Shown here piece after piece: positions 18,520-26,340 of a stretch of 39,100 nt of DNA. Position 1 is the first letter of the stretch. Every line of letters starts with the position of its first letter. The notes beneath the pieces were generated by a model. That model was given only the letters and a program-made list of their open reading frames with translations, was not told the DNA's origin and ran no database searches. Source of the DNA: Fischerella muscicola PCC 7414 (GTDB taxonomy: Bacteria; Cyanobacteriota; Cyanobacteriia; Cyanobacteriales; Nostocaceae); the NCBI RefSeq assembly GCF_000317205.1, contig NZ_AJLK01000069.1, positions 1 to 39,100 on the forward strand. Reading direction: 5' to 3'. The translations under genes were made by a program, and so were the position numbers.

Positions 18520-19374
18520 TTAACAATTAGCCGCTTTTTGAGTTAGCCACTCATACCAATTTTCTAGCCCAGTTCCGGTTAATGCTGAAACTTGAAAAAT
18601 CTGAATTTGAGGATTGACCTGCTGGGCATATTCTATACATTTTTGCACATCAAATTGGATGTAAGGCAGCAAGTCAATTTTAGTGAGAAGCATAACTTCA
18701 CTAGCGCGGAACATGTGAGGATATTTGATTGGTTTGTCTTCTCCTTCTGTGATAGAGAGAATTACGACTTTGAGGTTTTCTCCTAAATCAAATAATGCTG
18801 GACAAACCAAATTACCAACATTCTCAATCATCACAACTGAATTCAGTGGCGGATTGAGTTGTTGTAATCCCTTTTCGATCATGGCTGCATCGAGATGACA
18901 GCCTGTACCTGTGTTAATTTGGATAACTTTGCAGCCTGTGGCTTGAATTTTTTTGGCATCGTTGATAGTTTCTTGATCGCCTTCTATAACGCTAATATTT
19001 AACTGTTTTTTTAAATCATTGATAGTGCGAGTTAAGAGGGTGGTTTTACCAGCACCTGGAGAACTCATGAGATTTAATGCAAGGATATTTCTACCTTTAA
19101 ACCAGCCGCGATTTTGGGCTGCTATTAAGTTATTTTTAGTTAAAATATCTTGTTCTAAAGATATTGTTGTGCTGTGTATTTTCGCATGAATATGAGATGT
19201 TGTTTCGTGAGTATGGTCGTGACTGTGAGAATGAGTAATGACAGTACCATCTGCTAAAGTGTGGGTGTGAGTATGATGACTATGCCCATTAGTATCTATT
19301 GCCATGACTTGACTGGTTTCTAAATTAGAGATTTTGGCTTCATTATCATCGGAACAACCGCAAGTTACACACAT
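18520..19374 (-). CDS. hypB: Hydrogenase nickel-incorporation GTPase HypB
   Basis: GTPase that, with HypA, delivers Ni to the hydrogenase large-subunit precursor. The 284-residue protein has an N-terminal MCVTCGC metal site and a His-rich stretch with 13 His between about residues 30 and 67, which suggests nickel storage. The G domain follows, with P-loop SSPGAGKTT, a conserved EGDQET segment, the metal/dimer site NTGTGCH and the base-specificity motif TKID. The start overlaps the end of hypA by 10 bases, which implies translational coupling. It is the last gene of the hyp operon and converges on the protease gene. Confidence 0.97.
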   Translation of the reverse strand: MCVTCGCSDDNEAKISNLETSQVMAIDTNGHSHHTHTHTLADGTVITHSHSHDHTHETTSHIHAKIHSTTISLEQDILTKNNLIAAQNRGWFKGRNILALNLMSSPGAGKTTLLTRTINDLKKQLNISVIEGDQETINDAKKIQATGCKVIQINTGTGCHLDAAMIEKGLQQLNPPLNSVVMIENVGNLVCPALFDLGENLKVVILSITEGEDKPIKYPHMFRASEVMLLTKIDLLPYIQFDVQKCIEYAQQVNPQIQIFQVSALTGTGLENWYEWLTQKAANC

Positions 19375-19706
19375 ATTTCCTCTATTTCTATTTCTTTAAT
19401 TTTCAATTCTTGACCAGCAATTAAGTTTATTTGCTGACTACCACATTGACACTGGCCAAAGGGTTGTGTTAGAGGAATTTCTGAACCACATTGGCAGCAT
19501 TTTCCTAAGCCTGCTATTTCCGAAATTTCTAATTTCGCTCCTTCTAAAACTGTTCCTTGAGAACAAATATCAAAACAAAATCGGATTGCATCGGGCATGA
19601 TGGCTGAAAGTTGACCTATTTCTAATAGTACCCGTTGCACTTTTAAACCGTGGGCATGTTCGGCTACAATTGCTACGATATTTTGGGTAATGCTAAGTTC
19701 ATGCAT
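19365..19706 (-). CDS. hypA: Hydrogenase maturation factor HypA
   Basis: Nickel metallochaperone of 113 residues. It starts MHELSIT, whose His2 and N-terminal amine bind Ni. The zinc site has CCQC followed after 14 residues by CQC. The second half is therefore CxC rather than the usual CxxC, and the reading frame here is unambiguous. It overlaps hypB by 10 bases. The 157-base gap to hypE holds an inverted repeat. Confidence 0.95.
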   Translation of the reverse strand: MHELSITQNIVAIVAEHAHGLKVQRVLLEIGQLSAIMPDAIRFCFDICSQGTVLEGAKLEISEIAGLGKCCQCGSEIPLTQPFGQCQCGSQQINLIAGQELKIKEIEIEEICV

Positions 19707-19760
19707 AAGTTTTTTAATTTATTAATTAGCCCAAAGTTTCAATTTTTCGACCACCGATGC

Positions 19761-19811
19761 ACACAGATGCACACCGATAATTTATCTGTGTTAATCTGTG
19801 TGCATCTGTGT
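19761..19811. repeat. Dispersed inverted repeat (ACACAGATGCACAC family), copy 1
   Basis: The left arm ACACAGATGCACACCGATAA and the right arm TTAATCTGTGTGCATCTGTGT pair with one mismatch and one bulge. Close copies lie at 26244-26294 and, shortened, at 36812-36845. It sits between hypE and hypA inside the operon. Confidence 0.85.
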
Positions 19812-19863
19812 TCGTTCTTTCAAAATATCTACTCTGGCGTTATGTCTATATAACATGGTATTG

Positions 19864-20967
19864 TTAACAAATTCGTGGTAATTGATCGCCGACAAGCATA
19901 TCTACAATCCGTTCTGTACCAAAAATAGTTTTTAATAAAACGATACCTGGGGGGGAAGGAATAACTTCCCCGATAATACAAGCATTTTTTCCTGCGGGGT
20001 GGGATTTCATTGCTGATAAAACTGTATCAGCATATTTGTGTTTTACTACTACGACGAGTTTACCTTCGTTGGCTAAATACAATGGATCTAAACCTAATAT
20101 TTCGCAAACCCCTTGCACTTCTTCCCGAATTGAAATTGATTGTTCATGAAGGCGAATTGCGACATTAGAACTGAGGGCAAATTCATTTAATACAGTAGCT
20201 AAACCACCCCGTGTCGCGTCCCGCATAGCATGAATTTCGGGACAAACATCAAGAATATTTTGGACTAAATCATGTAATGGTTGGCAATCACTTTCTATAT
20301 TCGTTTCTAATGCTAATTCTCCACGGGCGATGAGAATAGCTGTACCATGATTACCTAATTCACCATTAATAATGATTACATCTCCAGGTTGAAGATTATG
20401 GGCAGAAATAGAAACACCTGCACGAATTACGCCAATACCAGTTGTGTTAATAAACAGCTTATCGGCTGCACCACGATGTACAACTTTTGTGTCACCAGTG
20501 ACAATTTGTACACCAGCTTTATTGGCTGCAATTTGCATACTGATAACAACGCGTCTTAATGTTTCTATTGATAAACCTTCTTCTAAAATGACGCTACAGC
20601 TAAGATATAGAGGCTTAGCACCACTCACTGCTAAATCATTGATCGTACCATTAACAGCTAATTCCCCGATATCACCACCAGGAAAAAATAAAGGATCTAC
20701 AACATAAGAATCAGTTGTAAAAGCCAGTCTATCTCCTTGTTGGAGAAGACTCGCTAAATCAAAAGTTGCTTGGTCTTCTAATTGTGAAAGAATTGGATTA
20801 TCAAACTTACTAACAAAAACATCATCAATTAAATCGCGCATAGCTTTACCACCGCTACCATGGGCGAGAGTGATGTTTTCATCATGTATTTTTCCTCGGT
20901 GACGGCGGATTTTTTCGATGTTTTGAAACAGAGAATTTTGGGAGGAATTAGCAGAGGAAAGGTTCAT
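19864..20967 (-). CDS. hypE: Hydrogenase maturation protein HypE
   Basis: Dehydrates the thiocarboxamide on its own C-terminal Cys to a thiocyanate, which gives the cyanide ligands of the active-site iron. The protein has 367 residues, with the PurM/AIR-synthase-like ATP site (AHGSGGKAMRDLI near the N-terminus) and the required C-terminus PRIC. I chose the ATG at 20965-20967. The frame is open back to a TTG at 21030, but that part is encoded by short tandem repeats (reading HQQPTINHQLTTNY) and is not HypE-like. Confidence 0.96.
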   Translation of the reverse strand: MNLSSANSSQNSLFQNIEKIRRHRGKIHDENITLAHGSGGKAMRDLIDDVFVSKFDNPILSQLEDQATFDLASLLQQGDRLAFTTDSYVVDPLFFPGGDIGELAVNGTINDLAVSGAKPLYLSCSVILEEGLSIETLRRVVISMQIAANKAGVQIVTGDTKVVHRGAADKLFINTTGIGVIRAGVSISAHNLQPGDVIIINGELGNHGTAILIARGELALETNIESDCQPLHDLVQNILDVCPEIHAMRDATRGGLATVLNEFALSSNVAIRLHEQSISIREEVQGVCEILGLDPLYLANEGKLVVVVKHKYADTVLSAMKSHPAGKNACIIGEVIPSPPGIVLLKTIFGTERIVDMLVGDQLPRIC

Positions 20968-21012
20968 ATAGTTAGTTGTTAGTTGGTGGTTGATTGTTGG
21001 TTGTTGGTGGTC
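20968..21012. repeat. STRR array between the SDR gene and hypE
   Basis: Short units of GTTAGTT/GTTGGTG/GTTGATT type fill the junction on the plus strand. The same unit family appears at 23420-23483, 27514-27545, 15346-15417, 17051-17109 and around the hupS-hupL palindrome. It reaches the bases directly before the hypE ATG and leaves no clear ribosome-binding site. Confidence 0.8.
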
Positions 21013-21026
21013 ACTTATCTTCACCT

Positions 21027-21800
21027 TCAAGCAGCGGTATATCCACCATCAACAAATAAAATAGCACCAGTAATATAAGAAGATGCATCGGAAGCTAAAA
21101 AAACCAATGGGCCAATTAATTCCTCTGGTTTGCCACGACGTGCCATTGGTGTAAAAGTGACAATTTGTTTTTGCTTTTCAAGCTTTTCATGCTCTGCATT
21201 TGCACCTAGCATGATATTTTCAAAGTAGCCTGGTGCGATCGCATTCACTCGGATATTTTTCGAGGCCCATTCCACCGCCATCACACGCGTCAGTTGGTTA
21301 ATTCCACCCTTAGCAGCACTATAAGCAACCAACCCAGGAATACCCACAACAGAAGCAATTGAGGAAATATTAATAATTGCACCACCCGTATTTTGCTTCA
21401 TCATCTGGATAGCAGCAAATTGCGAACAGTGAAAATGTCCCTTCAAATTCACATTTAGAATTTCATCCCATTCAGACTCCAAAAGTGCTTCTGCGGGTTT
21501 GATAATGTCAATTCCAGCATTATTCACCAGAATATTAACCTGTCCAAACTCATTAACTGCAAACTGAATCAAATCATTACAACTATCACTCTCCGAAATA
21601 TCAACAAAAGTTGCACTTGCAACTCCCCCAGCATCTTTAATCGTTTGTGCTGTTTGTTTCGCTTCCTCAAAATTGCGATCGCCAACAATCACCTTCACAC
21701 CAAGATCAGCCAAACCCACAGCCATCACCTTTCCCAAACCCCGTCCGGAACCAGTGATAATTGCCACTTTCCCAGACAAATCAAATAAATTTGGTTGCAT
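21027..21800 (-). CDS. FabG-like short-chain dehydrogenase inside the hyp operon
   Basis: Classical SDR oxidoreductase of 257 residues. It has TGSGRGLGK for cofactor binding, NNAG, a catalytic Ser in INISSIASV, and YSAAKGG with Tyr and Lys. A Rossmann fold runs throughout, and the C-terminus GAILFVDGGYTA is typical of the FabG/glucose dehydrogenase group. The ATG at 21798-21800 is preferred to a TTG four codons earlier. It lies between the tautomerase and hypE genes on the same strand, a place where I recall no gene in Nostoc PCC 7120. The substrate is unknown, and a role in hydrogenase maturation is only suggested by position. Confidence 0.92.
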   Translation of the reverse strand: MQPNLFDLSGKVAIITGSGRGLGKVMAVGLADLGVKVIVGDRNFEEAKQTAQTIKDAGGVASATFVDISESDSCNDLIQFAVNEFGQVNILVNNAGIDIIKPAEALLESEWDEILNVNLKGHFHCSQFAAIQMMKQNTGGAIINISSIASVVGIPGLVAYSAAKGGINQLTRVMAVEWASKNIRVNAIAPGYFENIMLGANAEHEKLEKQKQIVTFTPMARRGKPEELIGPLVFLASDASSYITGAILFVDGGYTAA

Positions 21801-21867
21801 ACATCCAATCAAAAGTTAACTACCTTCCCGTAAAAATCTTGCTAAGAAACTCCTCTTTAACCTCTTG

Positions 21868-21940
21868 ACTCTGTGTTCTCTGTGCCTCTGTGGTTAAATA
21901 AAAAACTTTTTAACCACAGAGAGGCAGAGGGCGCAGAGAA
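21868..21940. repeat. Inverted repeat between tautomerase and SDR genes
   Basis: The left arm is CTCTGTGCCTCTGTGGTTAA and the right arm begins TTAACCACAGAGAGGCAGAGG; they pair imperfectly around AT-rich sequence. Related CTCTGTG/CTCTGCGG text occurs near 28105-28140. It can fold in the operon mRNA. Confidence 0.8.
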
Positions 21941-21997
21941 AAAAAGAAATTTTTCGATTCACCTTGAAAGGGCTATTATTTAACTTTTGACTTAAAT

Positions 21998-22213
21998 TTA
22001 CACCCCCTTCTCCACATGCCTACCACCATGTTTATCAACATGTAAAACACCACCGACAGCCCAATTTTCCCTTTCAAACTCATCAATATGTACAGTCACC
22101 CATTCCGGCTTAGTACCCATAGTCGTAACCAAAGCATCAGTAATTGCTTGCACCAACTGCCGCTTCTTTTCAATAGAATGACCCTTCGTAATTTGAACAG
22201 TCACAAATGGCAT
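21998..22213 (-). CDS. 4-oxalocrotonate tautomerase-like small protein
   Basis: A 71-residue protein that begins Met-Pro (MPFVTVQITKGHS). Pro becomes the N-terminal catalytic base after Met removal in the 4-oxalocrotonate tautomerase family. The rest (EKKRQLVQAITDAL, then VTVHIDEFERENW) fits the beta-alpha-beta fold. GGAGG lies four bases before the ATG at 22213, which decides that start over one four codons upstream. A similar gene (asr0697, as I recall) lies between hypD and hypE in Nostoc PCC 7120 and is co-transcribed there. Its substrate and link to hydrogenase are unknown. Confidence 0.9.
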   Translation of the reverse strand: MPFVTVQITKGHSIEKKRQLVQAITDALVTTMGTKPEWVTVHIDEFERENWAVGGVLHVDKHGGRHVEKGV

Positions 22214-22282
22214 AAAACCTCCCATTCTTCTTGGCTTCTTGGCGTCTTGGCGGTTCGTCCAAAAAAGATATTCTGCAATTCG

Positions 22283-23410
22283 CTAAACCCCCACCCCCTC
22301 TCTCCCAACCATAGAAAAACGACCATATTTGTAATAAGCTGCACACGCACCTTCCGAAGACACCATACAAGTACCAATTGGTGTTTCCGGCGTACAAGCA
22401 GTACCAAACACCTTGCACTCCCAAGGCTTCATCACACCCTTGAGAATTTCTCCACACTTACAAGCCTTATGATCTGCTAGTTTCAAATTAGGAATAATAA
22501 ACTTTAACTCTGCATCAAACTGGGCATATTCAGAACGAATTTTTAACCCAGAATAAGGTATATCACCCAAGCCACGCCACTCAAAAAATTCTCGTGATTC
22601 AAACACTGTATTCATAGCAGTTAGTGCCAATTGATTACCCCGATTTTCTACCAATCGACGATATTGATTTTCAACTTCGCAGCGTTTTTCTACTAACTGC
22701 CGTACTAGCATCCAAACTGATTGGAGAATATCTAAAGGTTCAAACCCAGAAATAACAATCGGCTTGTGATATTGTTGAGAAATAAATTGATAAGGTTCAG
22801 TACCAATTACCACACTGACATGTCCAGGCCCGACAAATCCATCGAGTTGTAGGTCAGGATTATCTAACAGTGCTTGTAAAGCAGGAATCACAAGAACGTG
22901 ATTACAAAACATGCTGAAGTTATGAATTTTTTCTGCGGCTGCTTGTAGGATGGTAAAAGCAGTGCTAGGAGCTGTAGTTTCAAAACCTAAGGCAAAAAAT
23001 ACAACTTCCTTGTTGGGGTTTTCTTTGGCAATTTTCAGGCTATCTAAGGGCGAGTAAACCATGCGGATATCTGCACCAGTGGCTTTCGCTTGCAGCAAAC
23101 TAGTTTGAGAACCAGGAACCCGCATCGCATCGCCAAAGGTGGCAAAGATGACGTTAGGATGTTGGGCGATCGCGATCGCATCATCTAACCTGCCCTTTGG
23201 CATAACGCACACCGGACAACCAGGCCCATGAATTAATTCTATTGCCTTGGGTAGGACTGCTTCGATGCCATACTTAAATATAGAATGGGTATGACCGCCG
23301 CATACTTCCATGATTTTAATTTGTTTATCTAGCTGGCAAGATAATTTTTCTATTTGCCAAACTAGTGCTTTAGCTTTATTAGAATCACGAAACTCATCTA
23401 CATATTTCAT
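22283..23410 (-). CDS. hypD: Hydrogenase maturation iron-sulfur protein HypD
   Basis: Scaffold that, with HypC, assembles Fe(CN)2CO for the hydrogenase active site. The 375-residue protein has the conserved CGGHTH and GPGCPVC motifs, GFETTAP, and C-terminal Cys residues (CKCGEIL, FGTACTPETPIGTCMVSSEGACAAYY) that include the [4Fe-4S] ligands. The start is the ATG at 23408-23410 (MKYVDEFRD). The open frame continues upstream into the tandem repeats next to hypC, which cannot be genuine HypD. The gene follows hypC after 66 bases of repeat. Confidence 0.97.
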   Translation of the reverse strand: MKYVDEFRDSNKAKALVWQIEKLSCQLDKQIKIMEVCGGHTHSIFKYGIEAVLPKAIELIHGPGCPVCVMPKGRLDDAIAIAQHPNVIFATFGDAMRVPGSQTSLLQAKATGADIRMVYSPLDSLKIAKENPNKEVVFFALGFETTAPSTAFTILQAAAEKIHNFSMFCNHVLVIPALQALLDNPDLQLDGFVGPGHVSVVIGTEPYQFISQQYHKPIVISGFEPLDILQSVWMLVRQLVEKRCEVENQYRRLVENRGNQLALTAMNTVFESREFFEWRGLGDIPYSGLKIRSEYAQFDAELKFIIPNLKLADHKACKCGEILKGVMKPWECKVFGTACTPETPIGTCMVSSEGACAAYYKYGRFSMVGREGVGV

Positions 23411-23419
23411 ATGAATATT

Positions 23420-23483
23420 GGTTGGTGGATGGTAGTTGTTTGTTGGTTGTTCCAAACAACAACCAACAATCAACAATCAACAA
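23420..23483. repeat. STRR array with hairpin between hypC and hypD
   Basis: TGTTGGTTGTT (23441-23451) pairs perfectly with AACAACCAACA (23458-23468). Further ATCAACA units run on to 23480. The array overlaps the last codons of hypC, whose TGA stop is part of a repeat unit. Confidence 0.85.
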
Positions 23484-23719
23484 TTTGCGATTTCTTGCAG
23501 CATCTGCAAGGTTTCTAATGCTTCTTTTTCATTAATCCGGTTCATAGCAAAGCCAACATGAACTAATACCCAGTCACCAATGCAAGATTCGGGAGGATGT
23601 TGTTCATCTACTATACAAGCAATGTTAATTTGGCGTTTGACACCAGCGATGTTGACGATGGCTAGTTTATGATTTTGGTTTGTAATTTCGATGATTTGAC
23701 CGGGAATACCTAAGCACAT
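23477..23719 (-). CDS. hypC: Hydrogenase maturation chaperone HypC
   Basis: Chaperone of 80 residues that carries the Fe(CN)2CO unit from HypD to HupL. It begins MCLGIPGQ; Cys2 is the essential residue that binds iron. GDWVLVHVGFAMNRI is the other family signature. AGGAAA lies nine bases before the ATG. Its last codons (N-C-stop) fall inside the tandem repeat that separates it from hypD. Confidence 0.97.
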   Translation of the reverse strand: MCLGIPGQIIEITNQNHKLAIVNIAGVKRQINIACIVDEQHPPESCIGDWVLVHVGFAMNRINEKEALETLQMLQEIANC

Positions 23720-23796
23720 TGTTTATTTTCCTGTTTAATAAACTGCGAAGAACGCAAAGGCAGAAATTATAAGATTTGGATAATATATAATTAGGG

Positions 23797-26217
23797 TTAT
23801 TTTTTGATGAGTTTGGCGGCTGCAATTACTGCTTGACCTAATGATAGTCCGCCATCATTGCAGGGAGTTAGGCTGTGAGTTAGTGTGTTGATGCCTGAAT
23901 TTTTGAGATATTTACTGAGTTGTTCTAACAAGATACGATTTTGGAATACTCCTCCGCTCAAGACTACAGTTTTGATGTGATGATGTTGACACAATGAAGT
24001 AGCTATTTTCCCAATGGCTTGAGCTAAACTGATGTGAAATTTAGCAGCTATGACTCCTGGAAAAGTTTGCTGCTGTAAGTCCTTTAATAAGGCTTGCCAC
24101 AGTGGGCTTGGGTCTATACAGTAAATATTATCTAAAATGTTAATTTCAAAAGAATAATTTTGGTTTTCTTCATAATTATTTAAAATATTCCTATCAACTA
24201 AAGCTTCCATTTCCATTGCTGCTTGCCCTTCATAATTACATTCTTCTCGGCATATACCGATGGCAGCAGCTACGGCATCAAATAAACGTCCTACGGAGGA
24301 AGCTAAGGGAGAATTTATTTTTTTTGAGACTAGTTGATTGAGAAGTGGTAGGGGTTTATTGTTGAGAAATTTAATTATTTCTAAATCACCATATTGGCTG
24401 CTGATTTCTTCCCAAGAAAATGCTGATATTAATTGAGCGTAAGTGTTACGCCAAGGTTGGTAAATTGCCTGTTCTCCACCAATCATGGCTACTGGTTTAA
24501 ATGTTGCTAATCGCTGAAATTGGTGATAATCTGCTAAGAGAAATTCACCACCCCAAAGTGCGTTATCTTCACCGTAACCTAAACCATCTAAGGCGATACC
24601 TAATACAGGTGATGAATCTAGAGGAAGATGATTTTCTGCCATGCAAGCGGCAATATGGGCGTGATGATGTTGGGTAGAATAAATAGGAATTTGATTGGAA
24701 AATCCTAGTTCTTGACCGAGTTTTGTAGATAGATATTCAGGATGTTTGTCAATGGCGATCGCTTCTGGTTTATGCTCGAACAAGTTTAAGTATAAGTTGA
24801 GGGTATTTTGATAGGCTGTAAAGGTGGCTGCATTTTCTAAATCTCCCAAATGTTGAGATAAAATGGCTTGTCCATCATTTAATAAACAAAAGGTATTTTT
24901 TAACTCGCCACCCATTGCTAAAATTGCTGGGACATGATCAAATCCAGGTGGTAATTTAATCGGTGCTGGTGCGTATCCTCTGGCGCGACGAATGATTTGT
25001 ACTTGATCACCAACTACCCGCACTACTGAATCATCTACGCGGTTAACAATCTCTCGGTTATGTAAGAGGAAATAATCAGCTATTTTACTTAGTTTCTCTC
25101 GTGCTTCATCATTATCAATACATTGTGGTTCATCAGAAATATTGCCACTAGTTAAGACAATTGGGCGGTTCATGCGCTTAAGAATTAAGTGATGTAAAGG
25201 TGTGTATGGCAACATGAAGCCAAGGGTATTTTGTTTTGGGGCGACGGAGGGGGAGATGGGGAGGTGGGGAGATGGGGAGATGGGGGGAGTGTGAGGAGTG
25301 TGAGGAGTGTGAGGAGTGTGAGGAGTATTTTTAGTGTTTGGTTCTTTTTTCTGCAACAAGACAATGGGTGCGGCGGAACTTTGCAATAATTCTCTTTCTT
25401 TGTCGCTGACAATGCAGTATTTCTCTATGATTTCTAAATCCCGCGCCATTAAAGCGAAGGGTTTGTGATAACGCTGTTTACGCTGGCGGAGTTTTTGCAC
25501 AGCTGTTTCATTTGTCGCGTCGCAAGCAAGGTGAATTCCGCCGATACCTTTGATAGCGACAATTTCACCTCTCTGCAATAAAGTACACACAGCATCGACA
25601 TCATCCAACATCGAAAACATTGAAGCTGTAATTGGTTTACCATCGGCACGTTCTAATGTTGCTTTTGGGCCGCAAACATGACAAGCTACAGGTTGGGCAT
25701 GAAAGCGACGGTTTTCGACATCGTTATATTCTTTGGTACACTCTGCACACATGGCGAAAGCTGCCATGCTGGTGTGAGTGCGATCATAAGGAATAGCACG
25801 AATAATACTCAAACGGGGACCGCAATAAGTACAATTTGTGAAGGGATAGCGATACCAGCGACTATAAAAATCAAATATTTCCGCTTGGCATTGCGGACAA
25901 GTAGCAGCATCGGGGGCGATTTCTGTTTTGGCAGCACTACTGATACTATGAGAAATCACAAAATCATGGAATAAAAATTCTTTTTCATAACGCTTGCGTG
26001 TGAGTTGATTAATTCTTGCTAAAGGTGGGCATTCTTGCTGTAATCTTTTGATAAATTCTTCTATCGATTCATCAGTTCCAGAAGCACGAATTAAAACGCC
26101 TTCACCATCATTACAAACATCACCACGCAACCCACAAGCCTTAGCGAGTCGATATACAGTCGGGCGAAATCCTACCCCTTGAACAGTACCGCGAACCCTT
26201 ATTTCTTCAGTAGTCAT
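23797..26217 (-). CDS. hypF: Carbamoyltransferase HypF
   Basis: Uses carbamoyl phosphate and ATP to carbamoylate HypE, the first step of cyanide ligand synthesis. The 806-residue protein has, in order, an acylphosphatase domain (VRGTVQGVGFRP, about 5-90), two zinc-finger-like motifs (CPQC...CTYC and CAEC...CHVC, about 105-190), a YrdC-like domain (about 200-390) and a Kae1-like domain (HHHAHIAAC; VLSGGVFQN). Residues about 297-327 are a Thr-Pro-His and Pro-Ser-rich insert encoded by a DNA tandem repeat, at a point where HypF normally runs straight from VLLQK to APKQNTLG. I used the ATG at 26215-26217; an upstream start adds 17 non-family residues. Confidence 0.96.
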   Translation of the reverse strand: MTTEEIRVRGTVQGVGFRPTVYRLAKACGLRGDVCNDGEGVLIRASGTDESIEEFIKRLQQECPPLARINQLTRKRYEKEFLFHDFVISHSISSAAKTEIAPDAATCPQCQAEIFDFYSRWYRYPFTNCTYCGPRLSIIRAIPYDRTHTSMAAFAMCAECTKEYNDVENRRFHAQPVACHVCGPKATLERADGKPITASMFSMLDDVDAVCTLLQRGEIVAIKGIGGIHLACDATNETAVQKLRQRKQRYHKPFALMARDLEIIEKYCIVSDKERELLQSSAAPIVLLQKKEPNTKNTPHTPHTPHTPHTPPISPSPHLPISPSVAPKQNTLGFMLPYTPLHHLILKRMNRPIVLTSGNISDEPQCIDNDEAREKLSKIADYFLLHNREIVNRVDDSVVRVVGDQVQIIRRARGYAPAPIKLPPGFDHVPAILAMGGELKNTFCLLNDGQAILSQHLGDLENAATFTAYQNTLNLYLNLFEHKPEAIAIDKHPEYLSTKLGQELGFSNQIPIYSTQHHHAHIAACMAENHLPLDSSPVLGIALDGLGYGEDNALWGGEFLLADYHQFQRLATFKPVAMIGGEQAIYQPWRNTYAQLISAFSWEEISSQYGDLEIIKFLNNKPLPLLNQLVSKKINSPLASSVGRLFDAVAAAIGICREECNYEGQAAMEMEALVDRNILNNYEENQNYSFEINILDNIYCIDPSPLWQALLKDLQQQTFPGVIAAKFHISLAQAIGKIATSLCQHHHIKTVVLSGGVFQNRILLEQLSKYLKNSGINTLTHSLTPCNDGGLSLGQAVIAAAKLIKK
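25238..25326. repeat. Tandem repeats inside the hypF frame
   Basis: On the plus strand, 8-mers of GGGGAGAT type are followed by four 9-mers GTGTGAGGA. On the coding strand they read PPISPSPHLPISPS and repeated T-P-H. The same 9-mer style (GTATGAGGA) occurs after hupL at about 33383-33408, and G-rich arrays occur at 33433-33540 and 39015-39100. No stop or frameshift results. Confidence 0.85.
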
Positions 26218-26243
26218 TTTGCATAATTCAAAGATATAGATAA

Positions 26244-26294
26244 ACACAGATGCACACCGATAAATCATCTGTGTTTATCTGTGTGCATCTGTGT
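26244..26294. repeat. Dispersed inverted repeat (ACACAGATGCACAC family), copy 2
   Basis: The left arm ACACAGATGCACACCGATAA (26244-26263) and the right arm TTTATCTGTGTGCATCTGTG pair almost fully. It is nearly identical to 19761-19811, including the internal CATCTGTG part. It lies between the NHL gene and hypF. Confidence 0.88.
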
Positions 26295-26340
26295 TCGTTT
26301 TATAAAAAATTACTATTGGCATAGCCATAAATCACATAAT

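Noticed and set aside
20968-21030. Longer HypE start at 21030
   Set aside because: It starts with TTG and encodes repeat-derived residues (HQQPTINHQLTTNY). The ATG at 20967 gives a normal HypE.
23411-23476. Longer HypD start at 23476
   Set aside because: The extension is encoded by the STRR array next to hypC and does not resemble HypD; MKYVDEFRD is the normal start.
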